Assembly: GCA_005776885.1 (NCBI GenBank)
Contig: SXOD01000049.1
Coordinates: forward strand, 1 to 43,024
DNA length: 43,024 bases
Reading direction: 5' to 3'
From: Planctomycetia bacterium
Lineage (GTDB): Bacteria; Planctomycetota; Phycisphaerae; Phycisphaerales; SM1A02
Notes under the pieces: model-generated
Seen by the model: only the letters and a program-made list of their open reading frames with translations
The model's database searches: none
What the model was told of the DNA's origin: nothing
Part shown: positions 30,968 through 39,173 of the stretch, in pieces
How positions within the stretch are numbered: position 1 is the stretch's first letter
How the letters are laid out: each line of letters opens with the position of its first letter
Program-made: the position numbers and the translations under genes

Positions 30968-32820
30968 CGCGCGCGCCAGGGACATTCCGCCGCACTCGCC
31001 GCTGGTGGGTGACCGGCGTGTCGATCGGCGCGGTCGTGATGGTGATTGGGCTGGTGGTGGTGACCGTCGCGCTCCGCACCGCCGAGTCGCGGCACATGGC
31101 ACTCATGCGAGAGTCGGCGCGCGACGACTCGATTCGCGAGGCCCTCTGGCGGATGGATGCGATCATGACTCCAAGGCTGGCCCGAGAATCCGCGCGGCCG
31201 GCGTCGGACTACGCGGCGTTTCGCAGCTCTGGCCAGGCGGTGAATCGCCTGCTGCAGGAGATTCCCAAGGGGGAAGTGCTGCTCCCCAGTCCACTGTTGG
31301 CCGACACGCCGGAATGGATCGAACTGCACTTCGAAATCCGCGGCGATGGCACGGTGAGCAGCCCGCAAGTCCCGGAAGGCGACTGGCTTGACTTGGCTGA
31401 GGGTCGATACCTGAAGGCTGGCGTCGAGGAGGTGCGTCGCGACGACCTGAACTCGCTGCGGAAGCAGTTGGGGTCTCAGGTTGAGGCCCTGGAAGCATGC
31501 ACCATCAGCCCGGCGGACGGTGTCGCGAACGGCGATCCACTGGCGAGGGCGGCCGCGCCGCAGGTCATGGTGCAGTTGGATGAGGAGGACCAGGCGGTCG
31601 CAGCCGCCGACTCCCGTGCGGCGGCATCAGAGACTCGTGCGAAGGGCGATTGGGCCGCCCGCGTTCGGACCGCGGCTGCGGCGCAGCAGGAAGCCGCCCC
31701 CAGTGCCAAGGGCGCGGCCAACTGGCAGGTGGCGCGAGACCAAGTGAGCCCACTCACGCCCGTCTGGTTGGAGGGTGGCGCTGTCCCGCAGTTGGTGTGC
31801 GTCCGGCGCGTGGACGGCGTTGATGGATCGGTGATCCAAGGGTTCCTGGTGGATTGGGCTTCCGTGGCGCCGGCCCTCCTGGCGCAGACGGGCGACCTCA
31901 TGTCGGGTGCATCGCTTGTTCCGTCGAGTGATCCGACCGGCGGCGGGAAGTTCTCCGCCACGCGCATGGGCAGCCTGCCAATCGAACTGGAGCCTGGAAC
32001 CGTGCACGCCGAGGAGCGTGTGGCGCGGACGAGTTCGCAAACGGGTGGCGCCCTGCTGCTGGCGTGGGGGGCGGGGCTGGGTGCCATCGTGATCGCGTCG
32101 CTGGCGGCCGCAGCCGCGATTCGGTTCGGCGATCGTCAGGCCACATTCGCCTCAAGCGTCACCCACGAACTTCGCACGCCGCTCACCACCTTTCGCCTCT
32201 ATTCCGAAATGCTTCGAGACGGCATGGTGGGCGACGAGGCTCGACTGCGTGAATGCCACGACACGCTGGTACGGGAGTCGGTGCGACTTGGGCACCTGGT
32301 GGAGAATGTGCTGAGCCTGGCGAGGATGGAGCGGGGGGCAGGAGCGGACCGACGCCCTGGCCACCGCACCTCGCTCGATCGCGACGATCTGCTCAGGCTG
32401 CTCCGCGCGATCGCCACAGAGTCGGCTCCCGGCGCGCGTGTGCAGTGCCATGTGGACGAGGAGGTCGCCGGGGCGCGGGTCGATGTGGATGCGACCACTC
32501 AGATCGTCAGCAACCTCATCGACAATGCCGCCAAGTATGGGCGAAGCGACGATGGGATCGCGGACATCGATGTGCGCGCGAGTCGCGCCGCTGACGGCAC
32601 GCTGTGCATTCAAGTGTCTGACCTAGGCCCAGGCATTCCGGCCCAGAAGTCGGATGCGATCTGGCGCGCGTTTGATCGCGCGGGCGCGGAAACTGGACTG
32701 CAGCCCGGCATTGGCATCGGCCTGCCCCTCGCACGTGCGCTGTCGGAGCGGCAGGGAGGATCGTTGGTGCTCGCGCCACAAGACTCCGGGGCAAGCTTTG
32801 AACTTCGGTGTCCTGGCTAA
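30964..32820 (+). CDS. Membrane sensor histidine kinase
   Basis: A 618-residue HisKA/HATPase kinase, cognate to the adjoining response regulator. One transmembrane segment is at about residues 15-38 and a second near 362-388; the roughly 320-residue loop between them is the periplasmic sensor, without a recognised domain and rich in Ala. Phosphoacceptor His401 lies in SVTHELRTPLTTF. The ATPase domain has the N box SNLIDNAAKYG, then DLGPGIPAQ and GIGIGLPLARAL. The start is fixed by the ATGA overlap. A palindromic repeat copy lies 22 bases after the stop. The signal sensed is unknown. Confidence 0.88.
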   Translation: MTRAPGTFRRTRRWWVTGVSIGAVVMVIGLVVVTVALRTAESRHMALMRESARDDSIREALWRMDAIMTPRLARESARPASDYAAFRSSGQAVNRLLQEIPKGEVLLPSPLLADTPEWIELHFEIRGDGTVSSPQVPEGDWLDLAEGRYLKAGVEEVRRDDLNSLRKQLGSQVEALEACTISPADGVANGDPLARAAAPQVMVQLDEEDQAVAAADSRAAASETRAKGDWAARVRTAAAAQQEAAPSAKGAANWQVARDQVSPLTPVWLEGGAVPQLVCVRRVDGVDGSVIQGFLVDWASVAPALLAQTGDLMSGASLVPSSDPTGGGKFSATRMGSLPIELEPGTVHAEERVARTSSQTGGALLLAWGAGLGAIVIASLAAAAAIRFGDRQATFASSVTHELRTPLTTFRLYSEMLRDGMVGDEARLRECHDTLVRESVRLGHLVENVLSLARMERGAGADRRPGHRTSLDRDDLLRLLRAIATESAPGARVQCHVDEEVAGARVDVDATTQIVSNLIDNAAKYGRSDDGIADIDVRASRAADGTLCIQVSDLGPGIPAQKSDAIWRAFDRAGAETGLQPGIGIGLPLARALSERQGGSLVLAPQDSGASFELRCPG

Positions 32821-32841
32821 CCACCCCGGGGCGTGCCAACC

Positions 32842-32880
32842 GGAATCAAATCGAGCCTTCCGAAGGTCCGTATTGATTCT
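32842..32880. repeat. Short palindromic repeat, copy 1
   Basis: Outer pairing AATCAA with TTGATT and an inner CCTT with AAGG. The 39 bases match the copy at 33955 at 35 positions. Two central stem pairs are mismatched here. It lies just after the histidine kinase stop and may act as its terminator. Confidence 0.85.
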
Positions 32881-32957
32881 GTTGTGCAGGACCCCCTCGG
32901 AGCCGGAAGTTTGGCTTGGTTTCGAGGCCGCGCTGAATCCACGGTTACCTTCTGCCC

Positions 32958-33989
32958 GTGCCACGACTCTCGCCGCTGGGGACGCCGCCGGCGCTAGTCG
33001 CACTGGCACGCGCCCAAGGCGGCTGCGTATCGCCTTCACAGGCTCGAGCCGCCGGACTCCGGCGCAAGTCCATCGCGACCCGCGTCCGCGCCGGGGTTTG
33101 GCGGTGGCACATGGGGTGTCTCCTGGTGGATACGAGGAACGAGGAGATTGATCCACACCTCCGAGATGCATGGGCTCTCACGCTCCGGTGCGGACCTGGA
33201 GTAGTCGTCGTGTCTGGATCGACTGCATTGCATCTCTGCCACCGCGCGCCGCCGGCCCTGATGCCCGTGCTCCTGGCTCGGGTTCCAACCAAGCGATGCC
33301 GTCGACTCCCGGACACGCTCCTGCGGGTACGGCACTCCACAGACCCCGCCCCTCGTCGGTTCTCAGGCGGACTCCTGTGCCAGCAACCGAAAGACGCCGT
33401 GCTGGACATCATCCAAGTCGCGAGTCCCACGGACGCGAAGGGCTGGCTGGACTGGGCCTTGCAACGCAGCATTCTCACGCAATCAGACATCGCCGCCGCG
33501 ATCGCTCGCCTCGAACGCGTGAGCGGCGGGACTCCGAACACTCCGCTTCGCAGGAGCACGGTTGGGGCGCACGCGATCACGCGATTGCGCCTGGCCTTGG
33601 AGTATGCACGCGGTGGAACCCGATCCGAGGCCGAACGAATCCTGCGCGCGCTGCTTCAGAGGGAGTCCATCGTGGGTTTCGTTGGGGATGTACCAGTGTC
33701 GAGCCAGCCCGGGGAGCGCCCCTTCGCACGGCTTGATTTCGCGCATGTGCCACTCAAGATCGCTATCGAGGTCGATGGTCGCGCCTTCCATACTTCATCG
33801 AAGGACTTCGAGCGTGATCGTGAACGGCAGAATCAGTTGGTGGCCGTCGGCTGGCTGGTCCTTCGAGTCACCTGGTCCATGATCAACGAGGACCCCGGTT
33901 CGGTGGTCAGAGACATCCATCGCGCCATGCGGCTTCGAGCTACGCCTGCACATCGGAATCAAAACGACCCTTCCAAAGGTCCGTTTTGA
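32958..33989 (+). CDS. AbiEi-like N-terminal plus DUF559 endonuclease-like protein
   Basis: A 343-residue protein. The N-terminal part (about 1-60) is a helix-turn-helix of the type seen in AbiEi antitoxins: ALARAQGGCVSPSQARAAG, then RRKSIATRVRAGVWRW. The C-terminal part (about 245-330) is DUF559/VSR-like, a possible nuclease fold: FARLDFAHVPLKIAIEVDG, FERDRERQNQLVAVGWLVLRVTW. The family is widespread in actinobacteria and its role is not established. The start is GTG; no ATG precedes the conserved region. The last residues (HRNQNDPSKGPF) come from the palindromic repeat at 33955, which also supplies the stop. No toxin gene is adjacent. Flanking repeats suggest insertion or capture. Confidence 0.72.
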   Translation: MPRLSPLGTPPALVALARAQGGCVSPSQARAAGLRRKSIATRVRAGVWRWHMGCLLVDTRNEEIDPHLRDAWALTLRCGPGVVVVSGSTALHLCHRAPPALMPVLLARVPTKRCRRLPDTLLRVRHSTDPAPRRFSGGLLCQQPKDAVLDIIQVASPTDAKGWLDWALQRSILTQSDIAAAIARLERVSGGTPNTPLRRSTVGAHAITRLRLALEYARGGTRSEAERILRALLQRESIVGFVGDVPVSSQPGERPFARLDFAHVPLKIAIEVDGRAFHTSSKDFERDRERQNQLVAVGWLVLRVTWSMINEDPGSVVRDIHRAMRLRATPAHRNQNDPSKGPF

Positions 33990-33993
33990 TTCT
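33955..33993. repeat. Short palindromic repeat, copy 2, shared 3' end of convergent genes
   Basis: A perfect 10-bp stem: AATCAAAACG at 33957-33966 with CGTTTTGATT at 33982-33991; inner CCTT with AAGG. Each arm holds a stop codon in outward-reading sense: TGA for the DUF559 gene (33987-33989) and, on the other strand, TGA for the GtrA gene (33959-33961). The two coding regions overlap by 31 bases. A bidirectional terminator is the likely role. Confidence 0.9.
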
Positions 33994-34486
33994 GTTTGAT
34001 TGGGACATGCCTTCGAAACACAAACACCCACGCCGCGGTGAAGTTGAAGAAGGCGCCCGCGACGATGCCAACGCACGCCGCCGCCTGTACGCCGACGGGC
34101 CAGCCCCAGAGGATCGAGTCGGCCCACTTGGTGCCCAGCCAAGTCGTCAGCCCCCAGTTCACCGCGAACCCTGCTGCGTTCACGAGGACATACTCGCCAA
34201 ACTGTCGCCACCATCCGCGCTTCTCGCGGTCGCCGAAGGTGGTGTGTCGATTGATCGAATACACCGCGACCAACCCAACGATGCCGCCGACGAATGCCGC
34301 CGCACCCAACCACATGTGCGGCTCAAGGAGCGAGATCACGATGAGGTAGACCGTCGCGCCGACCAGGCCGACCGTGCAGAACTCCACAAACCGGGCCGCC
34401 ACGCCAAAACGCTGGCGAATGTGAGCGCGTGTGCTCAGAATCGATCCCAAGAGTCCAGTCCTTGGCGGGGCTGCCGAGTTGCTCAT
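33959..34486 (-). CDS. GtrA-like membrane protein
   Basis: A 175-residue protein with four hydrophobic helices, typical of GtrA/flippase-type small membrane proteins that act in cell-surface polysaccharide synthesis by moving lipid-linked sugars. Visible marks include FVEFCTVGLVGATVYLIV, VYSINRHTTF, FGEYVLVNAAGFAVNWGL and FFNFTAAWVFVFRR. The family usually ends at about this last motif; here the tail IKQNQNGPLEGSF is encoded by the palindromic repeat shared with the convergent DUF559 gene. Start ATG at 34484-34486; the frame is open further upstream. It is 52 bases from the divergent mutase gene. No glycosyltransferase gene is near. Confidence 0.85.
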   Translation of the reverse strand: MSNSAAPPRTGLLGSILSTRAHIRQRFGVAARFVEFCTVGLVGATVYLIVISLLEPHMWLGAAAFVGGIVGLVAVYSINRHTTFGDREKRGWWRQFGEYVLVNAAGFAVNWGLTTWLGTKWADSILWGWPVGVQAAACVGIVAGAFFNFTAAWVFVFRRHVPIKQNQNGPLEGSF

Positions 34487-34538
34487 TCGTCCGCAGACTC
34501 TACGGCTTCGCGCACCCTCGCCGTAGACTGGTCGCGCC

Positions 34539-36272
34539 ATGAGTTCCCGCGCCGAGCAATCCTCCGAGGCCACCAAGTCCCACCTGACCACCACGCCCGC
34601 GACCCACCCGACCCACGCCGCACACGGCACCGGGCCGGGCGCGGCCAGGGTGGACCCCGAGACGGTCACACTCTCCGGCTACGAGGTCGATGCCGTGTAC
34701 GGGCCGCGGCAAGGGCAGGCCACTGACCCAACTCACCCCCAACTGGCCAACGCGCGCATCGGGGAGCCAGGCAAGTTCCCATTCACCCGCGGCGTCCACT
34801 CCAGCATGTACCGCTCGCGCCTGTGGACGATGCGCCAGTTCGCGGGCTTTGGCTCCGCTGACGACACCAACAAGCGATTCAAGTACCTCTTGGAGAACGC
34901 GAAGGGCACCAAGGCCAACACGGGATTGTCCACGGCGTTCGATCTCCCAACCCTCATGGGTCGAGACTCCGATGACCCGCTCTCGGAGGGCGAGGTCGGT
35001 CGGTGTGGCGTGGCGATCAGCACGATCGACGACATGCATCGGCTCTACGCGGACATTCCCGTGGGTGATGTCACCGTGAGCCAGACCATCAACGGCCCCG
35101 CGTGCGTCATCTGGGCGATGTACCTGGCGCACGCCAAGGAGCGCGGCATCCCGTGGACCACTGTTGGCGGCACGCTGCAGAACGACATCCTCAAGGAGTT
35201 CCACTCGCAGAACGAGTTCATCTACCCCCCCGAGGCCAGCGTCAAGCTGGTGGTGGACACGATCGAGTTTGCCTCGCAGCACCTGCCCAAGTGGAACTCC
35301 GTCTCCATCAGCGGCTACCACATCCGCGAAGCTGGCTCGACCGCCACGCAAGAGCTGGCCTTCACGCTCCGCGACGGGATGGAATACGTCGAGTGGTGCC
35401 TCAAGCGCGGACTGGACATCGACACCTTTGCGCCGCGGCTCTCCTTCTTCTTCAACAGCCACAACGAGTTTTTCGAGGAAATCTGCAAGCTCCGCGCCGC
35501 GCGCCGCATCTGGGCGCACGCGATGCGCGACCGATTCGGTGCGAAGCAAGAGCGCTCGTGGCTCATGCGCACGCATGTGCAGACGGCGGGATGCTCGCTC
35601 ACTGAGCAGCAGCCGCTCAACAACATCATCCGCGTGGCCTACCAGGCGATGGCGGGCGTGCTTGGCGGTTGCCAGAGCCTGCACACTGATTCGATGGACG
35701 AGACGCTGGGACTTCCAACGGAAACAGCCGTCCGAGTCGCGCTGCGCACGCAGCAAGTCCTGGCGCACGAAACCGGCGTGCACCGCACCGTCGATCCGCT
35801 GGGCGGCTCCTGGTTCGTGGAGGCGCTTACCGACCAGATGGAGTCCGACGCCAACGACATCATCAAGGCCGTCGATGAGATGGGTGGCGTGGTCGCCGGC
35901 ATCCACAAGGGGTACTTCCGCCGCGCCATCGCGGAGGCCAGCTACCGCGTGGGCCAGGAGATGGAAGCGGGGGATCGGCTCATCGTCGGCGTCAACGCGT
36001 ACACGGATGGCAACGATGATCGACAGGTGGAGATCCTCCAGATCTCGCACGACGTGGAGGTGAAGCAGAACGAGCGGCTCAAAGCGTTCCGCGCCGCACG
36101 CAGCAGCGACGAGGCCAATCGCGCGCTGGCCGCGATCCGCGCCGCCGCGAAGGCCGGCCAGAATGTGATGCCCGCACTGGTGGACGGCGCCCTCGCGCGC
36201 TGCACGCTGGGCGAAATGGTCCAGGCGATGGCGGACATCTACGGCCGCTATTCCGGCGGGCCGGAGTGGTAA
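34539..36272 (+). CDS. Acyl-CoA mutase large subunit, isobutyryl-CoA mutase-like
   Basis: A 577-residue catalytic subunit of the methylmalonyl-CoA mutase family, lacking the C-terminal B12-binding domain (no DxHxxG), so it needs a separate small subunit not seen here. Family blocks are clear: PFTRGVHSSMYRSRLWTMRQ, FDLPTLMGRDSDDP, GTLQNDILKEF, SISGYHIREAGST and LHTDSMDETLGLPT. At the positions that choose the substrate, the residue matching Tyr89 of the Propionibacterium enzyme is Phe101, and Arg207 is Gln224; the catalytic His244 is kept (His261). Phe plus Gln is the published signature of isobutyryl-CoA mutase, so it probably interconverts butyryl- and isobutyryl-CoA rather than methylmalonyl-CoA. 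Confidence 0.8.
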   Translation: MSSRAEQSSEATKSHLTTTPATHPTHAAHGTGPGAARVDPETVTLSGYEVDAVYGPRQGQATDPTHPQLANARIGEPGKFPFTRGVHSSMYRSRLWTMRQFAGFGSADDTNKRFKYLLENAKGTKANTGLSTAFDLPTLMGRDSDDPLSEGEVGRCGVAISTIDDMHRLYADIPVGDVTVSQTINGPACVIWAMYLAHAKERGIPWTTVGGTLQNDILKEFHSQNEFIYPPEASVKLVVDTIEFASQHLPKWNSVSISGYHIREAGSTATQELAFTLRDGMEYVEWCLKRGLDIDTFAPRLSFFFNSHNEFFEEICKLRAARRIWAHAMRDRFGAKQERSWLMRTHVQTAGCSLTEQQPLNNIIRVAYQAMAGVLGGCQSLHTDSMDETLGLPTETAVRVALRTQQVLAHETGVHRTVDPLGGSWFVEALTDQMESDANDIIKAVDEMGGVVAGIHKGYFRRAIAEASYRVGQEMEAGDRLIVGVNAYTDGNDDRQVEILQISHDVEVKQNERLKAFRAARSSDEANRALAAIRAAAKAGQNVMPALVDGALARCTLGEMVQAMADIYGRYSGGPEW

Positions 36273-36323
36273 CCCCCTCGGCACCGGCGGGTACTCTGAT
36301 GCCGGTTCACAGTAGGAGCACCC

Positions 36324-36986
36324 ATGAATCAACTCATCTGCGTCACCAAGCCGCCCGTCATCAAGGCCGCCATCGTGGGCGCCATCATCGCATTCCTCTA
36401 TGGCGCGATCACCTGGACGGTCTTCCCGCTCTGGGAGGGCGCGTACAGCAGTGCGCCTACAGAGATCGACTTTGCCACGCCGCTCAAGCAGCTGCCCGGC
36501 GACGGGGCCTACTTCGTCCCCGGCATGGATGACGAGAAGTGGATGGAGCTTCAGGCGGCGGGCCCCTCCGCCGAGCTGAAGGCGTTTGAAGAGGAGTACG
36601 CGGTGCGTCATCGCGCGGGCCCGACCGCGATGGTCATCGTGAGGATGCAGGGCAGCGAGCCGATGCCGCCGTCCGTCTTCGGCTACGGCATCGCCATCGA
36701 TTTCTTCATCGCGCTGTGCCTCTCCTGGGTGATGGCCCAAGTGGGCTACACCTGGCCGACAGAGAACAAGAGCGAGTCCTACCTCTGGCTGCGACGATGG
36801 CGCGCAGGCGTGGTGGCTGTTACGGCCGGCGTCGCCGCGGTCCACCTCAATCACTGGAACTGGTTTGGCACGCCGAACATCGTCGCCGTAACGGGGTTCA
36901 TGGAAAACTGGTCCGCGTGGGCCCTCGCCACCATGCCCATGGCCATCATCCTGACGCGCTGCACGAAGGATTGCTCGCGAATGTGA
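36324..36986 (+). CDS. Hypothetical membrane protein
   Basis: A 220-residue protein with an N-terminal transmembrane segment (residues 13-35), a soluble loop of about 75 residues (LKQLPGDGAYFVPGMDDEKW), then three hydrophobic segments near 120-140, 158-178 and 190-210. AGGAG lies six bases upstream of the ATG, a clear ribosome binding site. It lies 51 bases after the mutase gene. No family was recognised; the loop motif GxYFxPG recalls small uncharacterised membrane proteins of planctomycetes, but this is from memory. Function unknown. Confidence 0.65.
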   Translation: MNQLICVTKPPVIKAAIVGAIIAFLYGAITWTVFPLWEGAYSSAPTEIDFATPLKQLPGDGAYFVPGMDDEKWMELQAAGPSAELKAFEEEYAVRHRAGPTAMVIVRMQGSEPMPPSVFGYGIAIDFFIALCLSWVMAQVGYTWPTENKSESYLWLRRWRAGVVAVTAGVAAVHLNHWNWFGTPNIVAVTGFMENWSAWALATMPMAIILTRCTKDCSRM

Positions 36987-37106
36987 CCCTGCCGCTGGGT
37001 GTGCTCGCGCCCCTGAGCGTTGCCGCCGCTGGGTGTGCTGCCGACCACGACCCTTCCGCCGATGGGTCTGCGCTCGCCCGCGATCCTCGGGTAGGTTCCC
37101 GGCTCG

Positions 37107-38462
37107 ATGGCCAACTCGCACCAGGCTCCCAAGGGAACCCGTGATTTCTATCCCGCCGACATGGCGGTGCGTCGCCACATTGAAGCCGCGTGGCGTGGCG
37201 CATCGATCCGCCACGGCTTTGACGAGATCGACGGCCCCACCTTTGAACACCTGGGCCTCTACACGGTGAAGTCGGGAGAAGGCATCGTCAACGAGCTCTT
37301 CTCGTTCCGGCGCGCGGGTGGCGAGAATGACTATGCGCTTCGCCCGGAGTTCACGCCGACGCTGGCGCGAATGGTGGCGGCGCGCGGCTCCGCGCTCCCC
37401 GTCCCGACCAAGTGGTTCGCGGTTCCGAACTTCTTCCGAGCCGAGCGGCCGCAGCGGGGACGCCTTCGCGAGTTCTTCCAGTGGAATGTCGACCTGCTCG
37501 GACTGGACACGCCGGGCGCGGACTCGGAGGTGATCGGCACGGCGATCGCCGCGCTGGAGGCGCTGGGATTGAAGCAAGGCGATGTCACCGTCAAGCTTTC
37601 GCACCGTGGTGCGGTGGCGGGGGCCTTGCGAGCCGTGGGCGTCCCGGACGAGCAACTCGGCGCCGCGTTTGCGCTCTTGGATCGACGAGACAAGCTTCCT
37701 CCCGAAGAGTTCGCCAAGCGCGCGGCAGCCTTGGGGGCGACTGGAGACTTGGGTGAAGCCATCACCCGGTTGGCCAGGGCGACGGCGCCCGCGTCGGCGG
37801 GGCTCGATGGGCTGGCGCGCGATGTCGGCGTTCCAGCTGCAGAACTTGGCGCGCTGGAGGCCCTGCGAGACGCGTTGCGCGCCGCGGGAATCGAGGATTG
37901 GTGCCAGTGGGACTGTGGCATCGTGCGCGGACTGGCCTACTACACAGGCGTGGTCTTTGAGATCCACGCGGCCGGCGAACGCGCCGTCGCCGGCGGTGGC
38001 CGTTATGACGGGCTGGTTGAACTGTTTGGGGGGCCGCACACTCCGGCGGTTGGATTCGGGATGGGCGATGTCGTGCTGGGCAACCTCCTGCGCGACAAGG
38101 GGCTGTTGCCTGCGGATGGCATGGAACTCTTGCCTCGGCCGGATGTATTTGTCGTCGCGGCCAACGACGCCGCTGCCGCACAGATGCCGAGCATCGTGTC
38201 ATCGCTGCGTCGCGCCGGGTTGCATGCGCGCCACTCGTACAAGGCCACGCGCAACGTGGGCAAACTCCTTGGCGAGGCGGGAAAGTCGCGCGCTCGGTTC
38301 GCGGTGATCCTGGGGGATGGGTGCGTCGGCGCGGGTGCTGGCGGAGGCACGGGTGCTGGGATGGGTGAGGTCCCGGGCGGAATCGTCCAACTCAAGGACC
38401 TTGGCTCGGGCGAGCAGCGCGAACTGCCGATGAGCGAACTCATCAGCGCCCTTAAATCCTAA
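37107..38462 (+). CDS. hisS: Histidyl-tRNA synthetase
   Basis: Charges tRNA-His in the cytoplasm. The 451-residue class II synthetase shows the start GTRDFYPADM (motif 1 region), motif 2 in FRAERPQRGRLREFFQWNVDL-type sequence near residues 112-132, the His-binding signature GLAYYTGVVFE, and motif 3 in GFGMGDVVL. The C-terminal anticodon-binding domain begins near residue 345 (RPDVFVVAAND). A glycine-rich insert at about residues 403-424 (AGAGGGTGAGMG) lengthens a loop usually only a few residues long. Start ATG 37107 is 10 residues before the conserved start. 120 bases separate it from the upstream membrane-protein gene. Confidence 0.92.
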   Translation: MANSHQAPKGTRDFYPADMAVRRHIEAAWRGASIRHGFDEIDGPTFEHLGLYTVKSGEGIVNELFSFRRAGGENDYALRPEFTPTLARMVAARGSALPVPTKWFAVPNFFRAERPQRGRLREFFQWNVDLLGLDTPGADSEVIGTAIAALEALGLKQGDVTVKLSHRGAVAGALRAVGVPDEQLGAAFALLDRRDKLPPEEFAKRAAALGATGDLGEAITRLARATAPASAGLDGLARDVGVPAAELGALEALRDALRAAGIEDWCQWDCGIVRGLAYYTGVVFEIHAAGERAVAGGGRYDGLVELFGGPHTPAVGFGMGDVVLGNLLRDKGLLPADGMELLPRPDVFVVAANDAAAAQMPSIVSSLRRAGLHARHSYKATRNVGKLLGEAGKSRARFAVILGDGCVGAGAGGGTGAGMGEVPGGIVQLKDLGSGEQRELPMSELISALKS

Positions 38463-38476
38463 AAGTGCCTTGAAAT

Positions 38477-38499
38477 GGGAAGAACTGAGGGGTTTTCCC
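38477..38499 (+). terminator. Possible terminator after hisS
   Basis: GGGAA (38477-38481) pairs with TTCCC (38495-38499), with an inner AAC/GTT after a bulged G. No T-run follows, so the call is weak. It lies 14 bases past the hisS stop. Confidence 0.35.
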
Positions 38500-38603
38500 G
38501 TCGGTTTCTACCGCGTCAGAGGTTTTCTTGAAATGAACGCACCCAGCACCCCGCGAAGTCCGGTGGGCGCGCGTTGGGTGCAGTTTGGGCGCACCCCCGC
38601 CCG

Positions 38604-39173
38604 TCACGCCCCGGCGTTGACCAATCGCATCGCCGCGGAGACCACAAGGACCAGCCATGCCGCCGCCGCGAATGGTGCCTTCGCCACAAATCCCAGCAAC
38701 CTCCCCGCGGCAGCACCCGCCGCCGGCCTGAGAGATTCTTTCACGCTGCGGCGGGCTCCGACCACCTCTCCGATCACCGCACCAACTCCGGCACCGCCGA
38801 CGGCTCCCAACAGGGTGCCGATCACCGGAACCGGAATCGTGCACGTCCCCACGACCGCGCCCGCCATGCTCCCGATCATCGCTCCCAGAATGCCTCCTCT
38901 GCTGGCTCCGCCTACCTTGGCGCCGGCGCCCCCTGCCAAGAACTCCACTCCCTCGGCGGCAAGGGCGATTGCCGCCGCCGCCGCGAGTGGCCAGACTCCA
39001 AAGAATGGCTGGCCATCGCTCGATGCGAGGAAGTGCACGAGGTCGATCGCCACGGCGACCACCACCATGACCCAGATTCCCGGGATGCCAACCAACACCA
39101 GGGCCCCGCATGAAGCAGCGACGACGGCGAAGGCCGCAAGTTCCACCCAGCCGCCCGCGATCGCCCACGTCAT
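38604..39173 (-). CDS. DUF456-like membrane protein
   Basis: A 189-residue hydrophobic protein. Helices lie near residues 5-50 (ELAAFAVVAASCGALVLVG, then PGIWVMVVVAVAIDLV), 62-75, and a glycine-zipper region (about 85-135: GGASRGGILGAMIGSMAGA, IPVPVIGTLLGAVGGAGVG). This layout matches DUF456 proteins, small membrane proteins of unknown function. Its ATG overlaps the stop of the upstream gene at 39170 as ATGA, so the pair is an operon. It is convergent with hisS. Position gives no clue to function. Confidence 0.72.
   Translation of the reverse strand: MTWAIAGGWVELAAFAVVAASCGALVLVGIPGIWVMVVVAVAIDLVHFLASSDGQPFFGVWPLAAAAAIALAAEGVEFLAGGAGAKVGGASRGGILGAMIGSMAGAVVGTCTIPVPVIGTLLGAVGGAGVGAVIGEVVGARRSVKESLRPAAGAAAGRLLGFVAKAPFAAAAWLVLVVSAAMRLVNAGA

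Noticed and set aside
36283..36306. Hairpin ACCGGC/GCCGGT after the mutase stop as a terminator.
   Set aside because: Only six pairs with a 12-base loop and no T-run, with the next gene starting 18 bases on.
34500..38039. A 1179-codon open frame on the minus strand, antisense to the mutase, the membrane protein and hisS.
   Set aside because: Arg/His/Asp-rich with no family features, it covers three recognised genes in antisense. Long shadow frames are expected at this GC content.
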